Source: Ephemeroptericola cinctiostellae
GTDB taxonomy: Bacteria > Pseudomonadota > Gammaproteobacteria > Burkholderiales > Burkholderiaceae
Reading direction: 5' to 3'
DNA: 64,000 bases
NCBI RefSeq assembly: GCF_003339525.1
Contig: NZ_CP031124.1
Coordinates: 2,659,408 to 2,723,407, forward strand
Positions 18,671-27,932 of the stretch are shown one piece after another; position 1 is the stretch's first letter, and each line of letters starts with the position of its first letter. The position numbers and the translations under genes are program-made. The notes beneath the pieces are model-generated. The model made no database searches, was not told the DNA's origin, and worked only from the letters and a program-made list of their open reading frames with translations.

Positions 18671-20506
18671 TCATAAAAATGTTTCAGGCAACCATGCGCC
18701 CATTTTTTGCTCTAAACGCCGCCAGAAGTTTCCCCGCTCACGTCGAAAAGTTTCAATTTTTTGTGACTTCACAGGCAAGGACGACTTCAGGCCTGCTGAC
18801 GTTTTTTGATCGATTTTATGTCCGCCACTTGCGCCATCTTGATCACCATCGCTCTCACGCCCATGGGTGCGCCACTCCAACCGCCCTAACTCATCCACAC
18901 GAACGGCATAACTGTAGTCCAATGACATGGCATTGTTCAGAATATCGCGTAAATTTTGAGCAAATTGTTGCTGTTGAGAAATAACCCCCACTTCGGTGTT
19001 CCACACAATAGACCGAGGGTCAAGGTTCATTGAACCGACAAAGCTCACCGTACCATCAATCACCACCGCTTTGGTGTGCAAAGCCGTCCGAGAACCTTTC
19101 CAGCTGAAAATAGGTAAGCGCCATTGCGGGGTCTTCTCAACATCAGGGAATCCACGCAACTCATACAACAGAACCCCAGCCTTAAGCAATTTGAGTCGAT
19201 AGCGCGAATACGGGCCATTGACCAAAGGCACGTCATTGGACTCTAAAGAGTTGGTCAAAACCCTCACGGTCACGCCTTGCGCCACTAACTTCGAGAGCGA
19301 AGCCACCACATCGTCTCCGGGTAAAAAATAGGGGTTGGCAATGATGACTTCATGTTGAGCGGCCAAAATATGGGGCATCAATGCATCAAACACCACAGAG
19401 CCCGATTTAACCGTGTTTTGAGGCACACGCACGCCCATGGCAGGCGGCACCTCAGAGATCTTTTCTGGGACGTCGCTGAAAAAATCCACCGTCCCCCACA
19501 TCAATTTGGGCAACACATTGGGCAACACATTGTGCTCCGCCTCGTCCAATGCCGCCAAATACGGGTGACGAAGCACGCGTTCTTTACGCGTGAGGGCATT
19601 GGTGCTGAAAATCATTTTTTGAATGTCTTTTGCACTGTCGGCTTGTGGTGCTTTTTCAAACACTTCAACAGGGATGGATTTGGCCGAATTCCAAAAACCA
19701 TCAAAGCTCGACTGCATTTGCTGAACGGCTGCCCCACCCAACAACACGTCAAGGTCTGAGAAGTTATCGCTTTCATTGGCATTAAAATACTGATCACCAA
19801 TATTCCGTCCTCCCGTGATGCCCAACACACCATCGGCCAGCCACACTTTGTTGTGCATTCTGCGGTGTTGCGTGCCTATATTGGCGACAAACATGAACCA
19901 GCGCGAGACCACACTTCCACGCAAACGGCGAATTGGATTAAAAATACGCACATCGATGTTTTCATGCGCAGCAAGAATGGTCATCTCCTTGTCTCGACCC
20001 AGCGTATCCATGTCATCAATTAAAATCCGAATTTTTACACCACGATCGGCCGCCCGAACCAATTCACGAATCAGCAGCCGTGAGCTTAAACCTTTGTGCA
20101 GGCTGTAATATTGCAGATCCAAGCTGTGCTTGGCATTTTTAATCAGGGCATTGCGCACCGCAAACGCCTCCACACCGTCACTCAATGGGTAAATGCCCGA
20201 AGCTTGTTCATCCACTTGTGCGGTCAACGCCTCCAAACTGGCTGGCAAACTCAGACGTTTTTGTTTCATCTCCTCACCTTTTTTCAGTTTTTTGGAGGTC
20301 ACACTCACCTCATCACGGTCAGACGCATCCACCACCGACACCACCTTGGGTTGAATCCGGTACACCATTTGCGCCAACGGTGAATCGATATCCACCTCAG
20401 TATGGGCCTCCATCACAGGAGTGTACACCGCAGGCAAAAAGGCATTGCATGCACTCAACAACAGTGCAAAGCCTCCCCCTAAAAGACATGTCCAAGCACG
20501 CATCAC
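18671..20506 (-). CDS. phospholipase D-family lipoprotein (cardiolipin synthase-like)
   Basis: 611 residues with two HKD catalytic motifs: H218-N-K220-VWLA-D225 and LHTKAVVID near 475. The N terminus has a lipoprotein signal (GGFALLLSAC, lipid-anchor Cys at 20). Two-HKD proteins either hydrolyse or exchange phosphodiester head groups; the ClsC/YmdC branch makes cardiolipin. The lipoprotein signal and a Lys-rich insertion near 60-90 differ from classical synthases, so the exact reaction is uncertain. It overlaps the upstream aminotransferase gene by 4 bp. Confidence 0.82.
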   Translation of the reverse strand: MMRAWTCLLGGGFALLLSACNAFLPAVYTPVMEAHTEVDIDSPLAQMVYRIQPKVVSVVDASDRDEVSVTSKKLKKGEEMKQKRLSLPASLEALTAQVDEQASGIYPLSDGVEAFAVRNALIKNAKHSLDLQYYSLHKGLSSRLLIRELVRAADRGVKIRILIDDMDTLGRDKEMTILAAHENIDVRIFNPIRRLRGSVVSRWFMFVANIGTQHRRMHNKVWLADGVLGITGGRNIGDQYFNANESDNFSDLDVLLGGAAVQQMQSSFDGFWNSAKSIPVEVFEKAPQADSAKDIQKMIFSTNALTRKERVLRHPYLAALDEAEHNVLPNVLPKLMWGTVDFFSDVPEKISEVPPAMGVRVPQNTVKSGSVVFDALMPHILAAQHEVIIANPYFLPGDDVVASLSKLVAQGVTVRVLTNSLESNDVPLVNGPYSRYRLKLLKAGVLLYELRGFPDVEKTPQWRLPIFSWKGSRTALHTKAVVIDGTVSFVGSMNLDPRSIVWNTEVGVISQQQQFAQNLRDILNNAMSLDYSYAVRVDELGRLEWRTHGRESDGDQDGASGGHKIDQKTSAGLKSSLPVKSQKIETFRRERGNFWRRLEQKMGAWLPETFL

Positions 20507-21657
20507 CCCAGCCCAAGCTGCAAAGCCTCAAGCGCAGCAACCAAAGTGTCTTCTTTTTTAGCGAAACAGAAACGCACAAGTTTTTGATGAGCAGGTGGTG
20601 CCCCATAAAAAGGAGACAAAGGAATCGCTGCCACCCCAATGTGCTGGGTCAAATGCACCGCAAACTCAACGTCACTCATCGCCGAGAATTGCCCCAAACC
20701 ACTGTAATCGACCAACTGAAAATACGTGCCCTGACAAGGCAACACATGCAACCCCGTCCCAGTCAAACCTGCACGAAAACGATCGCGCTTGGCCTGATAA
20801 AACGCAGGTAATGCCTGAATGACCTGTGGGTGCTCATTTAAATACGTTGCAATGCCCAATTGCAAAGGGGTGGCCACAGTAAATGTATTGAACTGATGCA
20901 CCGCACGAATCGCCTGAGTCAGCGCAACAGGTGCAATCGCATAACCAATCTTCCAGCCTGTGACATGCAAGGTTTTACCAAAGCTGGCCACATGAATCGT
21001 CCGCGCCGCCAACACAGGTCGACGCAAAGCCGATTGATGCAAAGCCCCATCAAACACCATGTGCTCATACACCTCATCGCTGATGACCCACAAATGATGC
21101 CGTTCAGCAAGCTGCTCCAACTCTATCAGATCCTGTTCGGTGAATGTATTGCCTGTCGGGTTATTTGGCGTATTGACAATGATGGCACGGGTTTTGGGCG
21201 TGATCGCGGCGCGCACAGCGTCCCAATCCACCACAAATGTTTGCGTTTCATTCAAAACCAAATTCACCGCAACAGGAACACCGCCCGCATTCACAATTGC
21301 AGGGCGATACAAATCATACGCAGGCTCTAAAATAATCAACTCATCGGCGGGCTCAGTGATCGCCATGATTGCGCAAAACAGCGCCTCCGAAGCCCCCGAG
21401 GTGATGGTGATGTGCTGATCCACATCGGCCTCAAAACCATAATGCTGTTTGACCACATCAGCGATGGCCGACCGCAGCTGCACGGTGCCCATCATCGGCG
21501 CATATTGGTTATGCCCTGCTTGCATCGCGGCATAAGCGGCATCCAGCAACTCAGGATCCGCCGCAAAATCAGGAAAACCTTGCCCCAAATTGATGGCGCT
21601 GTGCTGCTGTGCCAAAGCACTCATGGTGGTAAAAATGGTAGTAGAAAGCTGTTTCAT
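20503..21657 (-). CDS. class I/II PLP aminotransferase, YbdL (methionine aminotransferase)-like
   Basis: 384 residues from the ATG ending at 21657, where MKQLSTTIFTTMSALAQQ matches the family N terminus. The cofactor lysine is about K228 in ASFGKTLHVTGWKIGYAIAP; NTPNNPTG and ISDEVYEHMVFDG are typical fold-type I motifs. YbdL-like enzymes transaminate methionine and aromatic amino acids, possibly in methionine salvage. The gene is translationally coupled (ATGA) to the phospholipase D gene; the functional link is not obvious. Confidence 0.85.
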   Translation of the reverse strand: MKQLSTTIFTTMSALAQQHSAINLGQGFPDFAADPELLDAAYAAMQAGHNQYAPMMGTVQLRSAIADVVKQHYGFEADVDQHITITSGASEALFCAIMAITEPADELIILEPAYDLYRPAIVNAGGVPVAVNLVLNETQTFVVDWDAVRAAITPKTRAIIVNTPNNPTGNTFTEQDLIELEQLAERHHLWVISDEVYEHMVFDGALHQSALRRPVLAARTIHVASFGKTLHVTGWKIGYAIAPVALTQAIRAVHQFNTFTVATPLQLGIATYLNEHPQVIQALPAFYQAKRDRFRAGLTGTGLHVLPCQGTYFQLVDYSGLGQFSAMSDVEFAVHLTQHIGVAAIPLSPFYGAPPAHQKLVRFCFAKKEDTLVAALEALQLGLG

Positions 21658-21665
21658 AAAAAATT

Positions 21666-22133
21666 TCAAATGGATTGAACAAGAACGGATAAAACCGATG
21701 GCAACTGCGCCAACCACGCATCCAAAGTTGCCACACGAACATGAAACTTTGCCGCACGGCTGCGCAACGACAACAAATGATTGTCTTTACTCAACAAATA
21801 CTGAACGTGATAGGCCAATGCGGTATCGATGAACACCTGATCATCCTTATCCGCACAACGCACCGCCTGCATCGGTGTTTTTACAGGCACCTCGCGCGCC
21901 GCTGCGCGCATGCTGGACAAAGCATTCAGCTGCTGCTCTGGTGTCAGTTTAAAATGCGCCCGACTCAACACATCCGCCAATTCCTCAAACATCTCCGCGG
22001 TGTAAATGATGTCAATTTCACCCTCAGCCTGTAATGTTTGTAACAGCGGTATCGCATCATGTGAAAAAACCAGCCAATCAAGCCAGACATTCGTGTCCAA
22101 CACATACAATGGTACAACAGCTGAAGCACTCAT
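21666..22133 (-). CDS. PIN-domain putative ribonuclease (PIN_3 toxin-like)
   Basis: 155 residues. A PIN nuclease fold is indicated by [12 protein letters not shown] (acidic D13), a central glutamate in [11 protein letters not shown] and [14 protein letters not shown] with further acidic residues. This subfamily is often listed as a toxin component, but no small antitoxin gene lies next to it; instead it overlaps the ruvC stop by 4 bp. It may be a housekeeping PIN nuclease or an orphan. Confidence 0.72.
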   Translation of the reverse strand: MSASAVVPLYVLDTNVWLDWLVFSHDAIPLLQTLQAEGEIDIIYTAEMFEELADVLSRAHFKLTPEQQLNALSSMRAAAREVPVKTPMQAVRCADKDDQVFIDTALAYHVQYLLSKDNHLLSLRSRAAKFHVRVATLDAWLAQLPSVLSVLVQSI

Positions 22134-22684
22134 AAGGACACCAACCGCCCATTTTTAATGCGCATGCCTTTGGTCCCCAAGCCCACCAAAGCGCCTTTTT
22201 CACCCAACATCGCCAACTGCACCCGATTTTGCGCGTGGCAAATCGCCGCGGCCAACGCATCCGCCGCATCCGCCTGCGGCGCGCGCGGCAAGCCCAGCAA
22301 GCGTGCAACCATCTCCTGCACCTGCTCTTTTTTTGCCTTGCCATGCCCGACCACGGCTTTCTTCAATTGCAAAGCGGTATACTCATGCACAGGCAAATCT
22401 TTCAGCACCAAGGCACTGATGGCCGCGCCACGGGCTTGACCGAGCAACAAAGTCGACTGCGGATTGACATTGACAAACACCTTTTCAATCACCGACTCAT
22501 GCGGGTGATACGTCTCGATCACCTCATGAATGCCGTCAATCAAAGAACGCAGGCGCTCAGGCAATGCTTCACCCGCGACCTTAATCACGCCACTGGCGAC
22601 ATAGCGCATGGTGTGGTTGTGCACGTCAATCACACCAAAACCTGTGAAACGCAGACCAGGGTCAATGCCGATGAGGCGGGTCAT
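22130..22684 (-). CDS. ruvC: Holliday junction resolvase RuvC
   Basis: 184 residues from the ATG ending at 22684 (the frame is open 10 codons further). Catalytic acids D8 ([11 protein letters not shown]), E67 ([10 protein letters not shown]), D139 and D142 ([15 protein letters not shown]) are all present. RuvC cuts Holliday junctions during recombinational repair. Unusually, ruvA and ruvB do not follow; the next gene is the PIN-domain protein, which overlaps by 4 bp. Confidence 0.94.
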   Translation of the reverse strand: MTRLIGIDPGLRFTGFGVIDVHNHTMRYVASGVIKVAGEALPERLRSLIDGIHEVIETYHPHESVIEKVFVNVNPQSTLLLGQARGAAISALVLKDLPVHEYTALQLKKAVVGHGKAKKEQVQEMVARLLGLPRAPQADAADALAAAICHAQNRVQLAMLGEKGALVGLGTKGMRIKNGRLVSL

Positions 22685-22818
22685 TGTTGAAGCTTGCATC
22701 GATAACCATTCCATAAAAGATGAATGGCGGGCACAGCCCGCCCCACAAAAAACCTGTCTTTAATTGCCAAACCCACAACGGTCAAGCGCCTCTTTCATGC
22801 TCACAGCACACCACCCGA

Positions 22819-23886
22819 TTACGCCTCATCTTTGGCCTGCAAAGCATCCCCACACGACGAGCAAAATTTAAAAAAAGTGCTGCACCGCGTGTTGCAGCGC
22901 TTGCAATTTTTATAAGCACACAAACCGCAATGCACACAATAATCAGCCAAACCATTCGGTTCACTGGTGCTCAATGGGCGCTCACAACTGGGGCACACAC
23001 CTTTGGCCAAATGCCCCAAAGCCTGCTCGTATGAGAATGCTTGTCGCCGCTGCTCTTGTGTGCTTTGCAACATGGATTGTTCTTCTTCCTGCTTGCGTTG
23101 CATGTACACCTGCATCTTTTTGATGCCAAAATGCCCACCCACGCCCAGCAACAGCAAACCCACCACATAACGCACGTAGCCGCCATAACTCGGCAAATAA
23201 GGCACCAGTTCAACAAAAAATGCCACCAAAGCAAAAAAGATAAAGCCCCACACAAACGGCCAATAGCGGCTGCCGCGCTTGTTCACAAACAACCACGCCG
23301 CCAACAACAATGCAGGCAAAGTCAACAACAAACGCCACAAAAATATTTTTAAATCATGGGCATTGCTCGCCGTTTCATACGCATCACGTGCCTCTTGCTC
23401 AAGTTCACTCATGCGCCCTGTCGAGACCGCCTGATCATTGTTCAGCACGTCATGTTGCAACTGTTCGACTGTTTGGCGCGAACGACTGACCGTGTCACGC
23501 AGGTCATCGAGCTGTTTGGTGCGCTCCAACACGAGCGGGTTTTGCTCAAATTGACCCGTTGCTTTGCGGGTTTGCACCCACGCATCAAAACTTTGTTTGG
23601 CCTCATCATAACGGCTTTGCGCATCATTCAAGACCAATTGCTCTTGCTCTAAACGTTGGTGAATCGCTGCATTTTTTTGTGAAACACTTCCTTGTTGCTC
23701 ACGCAAGCCCTTCAACTCGCTTGACTCAAAATTGCTGATGTCAGGCATATTGCCCGCCTTCGGCAAATCGCCAATTAACAAACCAGCCAGCCCCGTTAAA
23801 AACACAGCAAACAACACCGCGATGCCCCACATGACCACTTTGAACAATTGCTCAGGCAAACGTTGATTTTTATTATTGCGCCACAT
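22819..23886 (-). CDS. membrane protein with coiled coil and C-terminal zinc ribbons
   Basis: 355 residues. Order: one membrane helix (~13-36), a long coiled coil (~55-170, rich in Gln/Glu), three closely spaced helices (~180-255), a charged linker, and a C-terminal domain with paired CxxC motifs (VCPSCERPL, YCVHCGLCAYKNCKRC, FKFCSSCG) that probably bind two zincs. I do not recognise a characterised relative. It sits between ruvC and the purH terminator. Confidence 0.7.
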   Translation of the reverse strand: MWRNNKNQRLPEQLFKVVMWGIAVLFAVFLTGLAGLLIGDLPKAGNMPDISNFESSELKGLREQQGSVSQKNAAIHQRLEQEQLVLNDAQSRYDEAKQSFDAWVQTRKATGQFEQNPLVLERTKQLDDLRDTVSRSRQTVEQLQHDVLNNDQAVSTGRMSELEQEARDAYETASNAHDLKIFLWRLLLTLPALLLAAWLFVNKRGSRYWPFVWGFIFFALVAFFVELVPYLPSYGGYVRYVVGLLLLGVGGHFGIKKMQVYMQRKQEEEQSMLQSTQEQRRQAFSYEQALGHLAKGVCPSCERPLSTSEPNGLADYCVHCGLCAYKNCKRCNTRCSTFFKFCSSCGDALQAKDEA

Positions 23887-23962
23887 AGTCTTTCTCTCCC
23901 TTCAAATTTTTCAAATACATTCTGAGAGTTTACCTCAAGACATCACCGATGGATGGCATTTG

Positions 23963-23997
23963 CAATCAAAAACCGCCTTGAAGGCGGTTTTTGATTG
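23963..23997. terminator. Bidirectional intrinsic terminator after purH
   Basis: A perfect 17-bp inverted repeat (arms 23963-23979 and 23981-23997) with core AACCGCCTT G AAGGCGGTT. The arms end in A-runs and T-runs, so a T tract follows the stem on both strands. It lies 57 bp past the purH stop and should end the dusB-fis-purH transcripts. Confidence 0.9.
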
Positions 23998-24053
23998 GCA
24001 CAATATAAATTTAAAATGAATTAAAAGGAAAGCCCTGTCAATCGCTCAGTCAA

Positions 24054-25646
24054 TCAATGACGGAAATGACGCACGCCCGTAAGCACCATCACCACCCCAC
24101 GCTCATTCGCAGCGGCAATCACCTCATCGTCACGCATTGAGCCACCCGGTTGGATGACACATGCTGCGCCATGGTCAACGACCACATCAAAGCCATCGCG
24201 GAATGGGAAAAATGCATCCGAAGCCACCGCTGAGCCTTGCAATGACAAGCCTGCATTTTCTGCTTTGATCGCAGCGATTTTAGCCGAATCGAGGCGACTC
24301 ATTTGACCCGCACCCACACCCAAGGTCATGCCACCCGCACAAAACACAATGGCGTTTGATTTGACATATTTTGCAACTTTCCATGCGAACAACATGTCTT
24401 TCAACTGCTCAGCCGTCGGTTGTTTTTCACTCACGACTTTCAAATCAGCCAAGTCCATTTCATGGTTATCGGCGGTTTGAATCAACAACCCCGAACCAAT
24501 GCGTTTGATGTCTTGCGCATTGCGGCCTTGTTCCCATGCAGAACCCGATTTTTTAACTTGAGACATGTCAATTTTCAAAACACGCACATTGGTTTTGGCT
24601 TTGAACACTTCTAAAGCTTCTGCGGTGTAATCCGTTGCAATCAACACTTCAACAAACTGTTTAGCAACCACTGCGGCAGCTGCGCCATCAAGCACTCCAT
24701 TGAAAGCGATGATGCCACCGAAAGCGGAGGTCGAATCGGTTTTGAATGCTTTGTCATACGCTTCGCCCAAGGTCGCACCAATCGCAACGCCGCAAGGGTT
24801 GGCGTGTTTGATGATGACACAAGCTGGCACGTCGAATGATTTAACGCATTCCCAAGCCGCATCCGCATCGGCGATGTTGTTGTAACTGAGCTCTTTGCCT
24901 TGCAATTGAACGGCCGTGACCAAAGAACCAGGCGCTGGGTACAAATCACGGTACAACGCAGCGGTTTGATGTGAGTTTTCACCATAACGCAGGTCTTGCA
25001 CTTTGATGAATTGGCTGTTGGCCTGACCTGCATATTCTGCACGCTGAGTCACGTCAAAATCGTCACCAATCGATGACAAATAATTGCTGATCGCACCATC
25101 GTAAGCGCTGATGCGATTAAATGCCGCAACCGACAATTTAAATTTGGTTGCTGTCGATACGTCGCCATTGTCGTTTAATTCAGCCAACACGCCCGCATAT
25201 TGATTCGCATCCGTCAAAACCACCACGTCGCGCCAGTTTTTTGCAGCACTGCGCACCATGGCGGGGCCACCGATGTCGATGTTTTCAATTGCATCTTCAA
25301 GTGTGCAATCGGCTTTGGCAACGGTGGCTTCAAATGGGTACAAATTCACCACGAGCATGTCAATGGTTTCGATGCCATGTTCAGCAATCGCCGCCATGTG
25401 TTCTGGCAGGTCACGGCGCGCCAGCAAACCACCGTGAATGGTTGGATGCAAGGTCTTCACACGACCATCCAGCATTTCAGGGAAACCCGTGTGATTGGCC
25501 ACTTCGATGACGGGCAAGCCATTGTCAGCCAATAATTTTGCCGTGCCGCCGGTCGAGAGCAGCTTCACGCCTCTCGCGTGCAAGGCTTGTGCCAATTCAA
25601 GAACGCCTGTTTTGTCAGACACGGAAAGAAGAGCGGTTTTAACCAT
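24054..25646 (-). CDS. purH: bifunctional AICAR transformylase/IMP cyclohydrolase
   Basis: 530 residues, full length. The N-terminal MGS-like domain (1-~150: [49 protein letters not shown]) closes the ring to IMP. The C-terminal domain formylates AICAR using 10-formyl-THF, with the [11 protein letters not shown] motif. It catalyses the last two steps of purine synthesis. It follows fis by 48 bp. Confidence 0.97.
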   Translation of the reverse strand: MVKTALLSVSDKTGVLELAQALHARGVKLLSTGGTAKLLADNGLPVIEVANHTGFPEMLDGRVKTLHPTIHGGLLARRDLPEHMAAIAEHGIETIDMLVVNLYPFEATVAKADCTLEDAIENIDIGGPAMVRSAAKNWRDVVVLTDANQYAGVLAELNDNGDVSTATKFKLSVAAFNRISAYDGAISNYLSSIGDDFDVTQRAEYAGQANSQFIKVQDLRYGENSHQTAALYRDLYPAPGSLVTAVQLQGKELSYNNIADADAAWECVKSFDVPACVIIKHANPCGVAIGATLGEAYDKAFKTDSTSAFGGIIAFNGVLDGAAAAVVAKQFVEVLIATDYTAEALEVFKAKTNVRVLKIDMSQVKKSGSAWEQGRNAQDIKRIGSGLLIQTADNHEMDLADLKVVSEKQPTAEQLKDMLFAWKVAKYVKSNAIVFCAGGMTLGVGAGQMSRLDSAKIAAIKAENAGLSLQGSAVASDAFFPFRDGFDVVVDHGAACVIQPGGSMRDDEVIAAANERGVVMVLTGVRHFRH

Positions 25647-25694
25647 GGTGTTTCCTAAGGGTTTTGGTGTGTAAAAGAATAAACAAAAGGTATT

Positions 25695-25991
25695 TTATTT
25701 TTTTGCGTCTAAATCATACGCCAATAATTTTTTACGCAATGTCGCACGATTGATGCCCAGCCAATCACTGGCAAGGCTTTGATTGCCATTGGTTTTTTTC
25801 ATCACCAACTCAAGCAAAGGCTTTTCGCACGCCTCCAGCAACATGTCATGCAAATCATGCGGTTGTGCGCCCTCTGCACCATCAAGGGCATCGAGATAGA
25901 CATTAAAATGGTGCTGAATGCACTCACTGATATCAACCATCTCATCGTGAGACACTTCTGTATTGATCAATTGAAAACTACTGGTATTCAT
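25695..25991 (-). CDS. fis: Fis-family nucleoid/DNA-binding protein
   Basis: 98 residues, equal to E. coli Fis. The C-terminal helix-turn-helix (about 55-96) reads KKTNGNQSLASDWLGINRAT, close to the E. coli motif. The N-terminal half differs more, as is usual in betaproteobacteria. Fis bends DNA and tunes rRNA, recombination and prophage functions. It lies between dusB and purH, with dusB-fis being a widely conserved pair. Confidence 0.9.
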   Translation of the reverse strand: MNTSSFQLINTEVSHDEMVDISECIQHHFNVYLDALDGAEGAQPHDLHDMLLEACEKPLLELVMKKTNGNQSLASDWLGINRATLRKKLLAYDLDAKK

Positions 25992-26166
25992 GGTTTTGTT
26001 TTTATATGAAAAGTTAAAACAAGGTCATTTGCACAAGTGTCATGCTAGCAAATGGTTTTTTGATCGCCCAAAAACCATCCACACGCAATGAACTCAGAAA
26101 AACCCCTGTAAGAAAGGTGTTGTGTAAAATGCGATGCTCGCCTGCACACTCAAAACTTAAATGAAT

Positions 26167-27177
26167 TCAAACATCGACCCGCTCATTCATGTAGGGGATA
26201 TGGGTGTAATCCATCGCCAGCTCATCAAAAAAATCAGCAACGGCTTGATATTGGGCATCCAATGTGAGTAAAGCATTCATGCGACCACGAAAATCCTCGC
26301 CCCCAACCAAATCCTGTACATACCAACCAATGTGCTTGCGCGCAGTCAACAACCCCGTGCGTTCACCATAAAAAGCATAGTGCTCTTGCAAGTGAGCCAG
26401 CAACAAACTTTTGGCCTCACTCACGGTCGGCGGCAAGATCGTCGAACCATCATTCAAGTACGCGGCAATCTCTCGAAAGATCCAAGGCCGCCCTTGTGCT
26501 GCGCGTCCCACCATGATCGCATCCGCCCCCGTGTAATCAAGCACCTCACGTGCTTTAGCAGGCGAAACAATGTCACCATTGGCGACCACTGGAATGCGCA
26601 CAGCCGCCTTCACTGCACGGATCATGTCGTACTCAGCCGCGCCTTTATAACCATCGGCGCGTGTCCGACCGTGCAACGTCAACATTTGAATGCCTGACGC
26701 TTCCGCGATTCGCGCAATCGTCAGCGCATTTTTATTGTCACGATCCCAACCCGTCCGAAATTTCAAAGTGACTGGCACATCCACCGCCTGCACAACCGCA
26801 CTGACGATACTCGCCACCAAACGCTCATCACGCAGCAGCGCAGAACCAGCGGCCACATTACACACTTTTTTAGCAGGACAACCCATGTTGATGTCGATGA
26901 TTTGCGCACCTTTATCCACATTGAACTGTGCCGCATGAGCCAACATGGCAGGATCCGAGCCTGCAATTTGTACCGCAATGGGCGCAATTTCACCCTCATG
27001 GTTCAAACGACGCGTGCTTTTATCGGTCTTCCACAACTGCGGATTACTCGCAGCCATTTCCGACACGGCATAACCCGCCCCAAGCTTTTTACACAACTGG
27101 CGAAAAGGCCTATCCGTCACCCCAGCCATGGGGGCGACAAATAGGTTATTCGGAAGTTGATACGAACCAATACGCAT
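26167..27177 (-). CDS. dusB: tRNA-dihydrouridine synthase B
   Basis: 336 residues from the ATG ending at 27177, giving the usual start MRIGSYQLPNNLFVAPMAGV; the frame is open 48 codons further but that extension is not family-like. FMN-dependent TIM barrel; DINMGCPAKKVCNVAAGSALL carries the catalytic cysteine, and LTLHGRTRADGYKGAAEYD and ANGDIVSP are DusB-typical. It reduces specific uridines in tRNA. First visible gene of dusB-fis-purH and the last chromosomal gene before the prophage. Confidence 0.94.
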   Translation of the reverse strand: MRIGSYQLPNNLFVAPMAGVTDRPFRQLCKKLGAGYAVSEMAASNPQLWKTDKSTRRLNHEGEIAPIAVQIAGSDPAMLAHAAQFNVDKGAQIIDINMGCPAKKVCNVAAGSALLRDERLVASIVSAVVQAVDVPVTLKFRTGWDRDNKNALTIARIAEASGIQMLTLHGRTRADGYKGAAEYDMIRAVKAAVRIPVVANGDIVSPAKAREVLDYTGADAIMVGRAAQGRPWIFREIAAYLNDGSTILPPTVSEAKSLLLAHLQEHYAFYGERTGLLTARKHIGWYVQDLVGGEDFRGRMNALLTLDAQYQAVADFFDELAMDYTHIPYMNERVDV

Positions 27178-27457
27178 GAAACTCACTGTGTGTCGTTTAG
27201 AATAAAAAACGCCCGCAATAAGGGCGATGTTTTGAGTGTTCGGTATTATAGCAAAAGCACGATTGAGCCAAGTTATATTTTGCTTAAAAAATGAGCAATA
27301 AATGCCTTGACAAAGGGTCAAGGCATTTACTCACAACGCACAACACGCAAAATAAGCCATCAATAACCCTGCTTGCAACGCTCAGTAAACCCTCGGCAAT
27401 TGATAGTCCACCAACCAAAACACCTGCAGCACAATTCAGCATGGAGAAGCCCCAGGC
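27178..27457. other. Chromosome-prophage junction region (likely holds attL)
   Basis: Between the dusB start and the recombinase remnant there is no gene. On the minus strand a weak terminator-like hairpin (CGCCC ... GGGCG followed by TTTTTT, about 27205-27226) stands just upstream of dusB, where there is now nothing to terminate, suggesting that a former upstream gene was displaced. The exact attachment core cannot be set because the right end is outside the window. Confidence 0.4.
27299..27328. repeat. Perfect 13-bp inverted repeat near prophage left end
   Basis: Arms TAAATGCCTTGAC (27299-27311) and GTCAAGGCATTTA (27316-27328) around the loop AAAG. No long T run follows on either strand, so it is a weak terminator candidate. 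It lies between dusB and the recombinase remnant and could also be a recombination or binding site. Confidence 0.6.
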
Positions 27458-27853
27458 GTGAAAAGCCTTTTGGATAAACTATCGACGCTCGAGAAACAAC
27501 AGACGAGTATCGCCTCTGCCATCATAGATCTTGATAACAGTCCTGTACCGCGTTTTGACATCACAAAAGAACATGCTCAGGCGGCATTGGTCACATTGAC
27601 AGACATTATTAAGAGCACCGAAAACAATAAAAAGACGCGCGAACTGATGGGTACATTCATCGAGGCGATTGACATGAATGCGGATTCTATCGACATTCGC
27701 TATCGACCTGAGCGCATCATTGGAACGAAAAAAAAGAACCATGAACACGTGGTTCATAGTTCTAATTTATGGGGTGCCATTGCGTCCTTACTACGAACCA
27801 AAACATGCACTTTTGATCTGCCTGAAAAAATGCATTTAAAGCGCGCTGCTTAA
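27458..27853 (+). pseudogene. C-terminal remnant of a large serine recombinase
   Basis: 131 codons from a GTG; the frame is open only back to about 27407. The sequence (LLDKLSTLEKQQTSI, then NNKKTRELMGTFIEAIDMN and IDIRYRPERII) matches the coiled-coil and beta-strand end of large serine recombinases, which normally are 450-600 aa. The N-terminal resolvase domain, catalytic serine and zinc ribbon are missing. It marks the prophage edge: either an older element was interrupted here, or the other part lies at the far prophage end. Confidence 0.6.
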
Positions 27854-27885
27854 GCGCAATCTCTCTTAAATACTAGGGTTTATCG

Positions 27886-27926
27886 TTTTTCCTCCCCGTG
27901 AAAACCTTACGCTTATCGGTTTTAAT
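27886..27926 (+). promoter_or_regulatory. Candidate phage late promoter element, copy 1 (short form)
   Basis: CCTCCCCGTG at 27891-27900 matches the core of the 29-bp repeat found at 35921 and 44697. A TTTAAT hexamer at 27921-27926 could act as a -10 box, but would place transcription start almost at the terminase ATG. It precedes the first virion gene. Confidence 0.4.
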
Positions 27927-27932
27927 GGCACC

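Noticed and set aside
26040..26110. A/T-rich inverted repeat (ATGGTTTTT ... AAAAACCAT) between dusB and fis
   Set aside because: Low GC stem without a following T tract; not convincing as terminator or operator.
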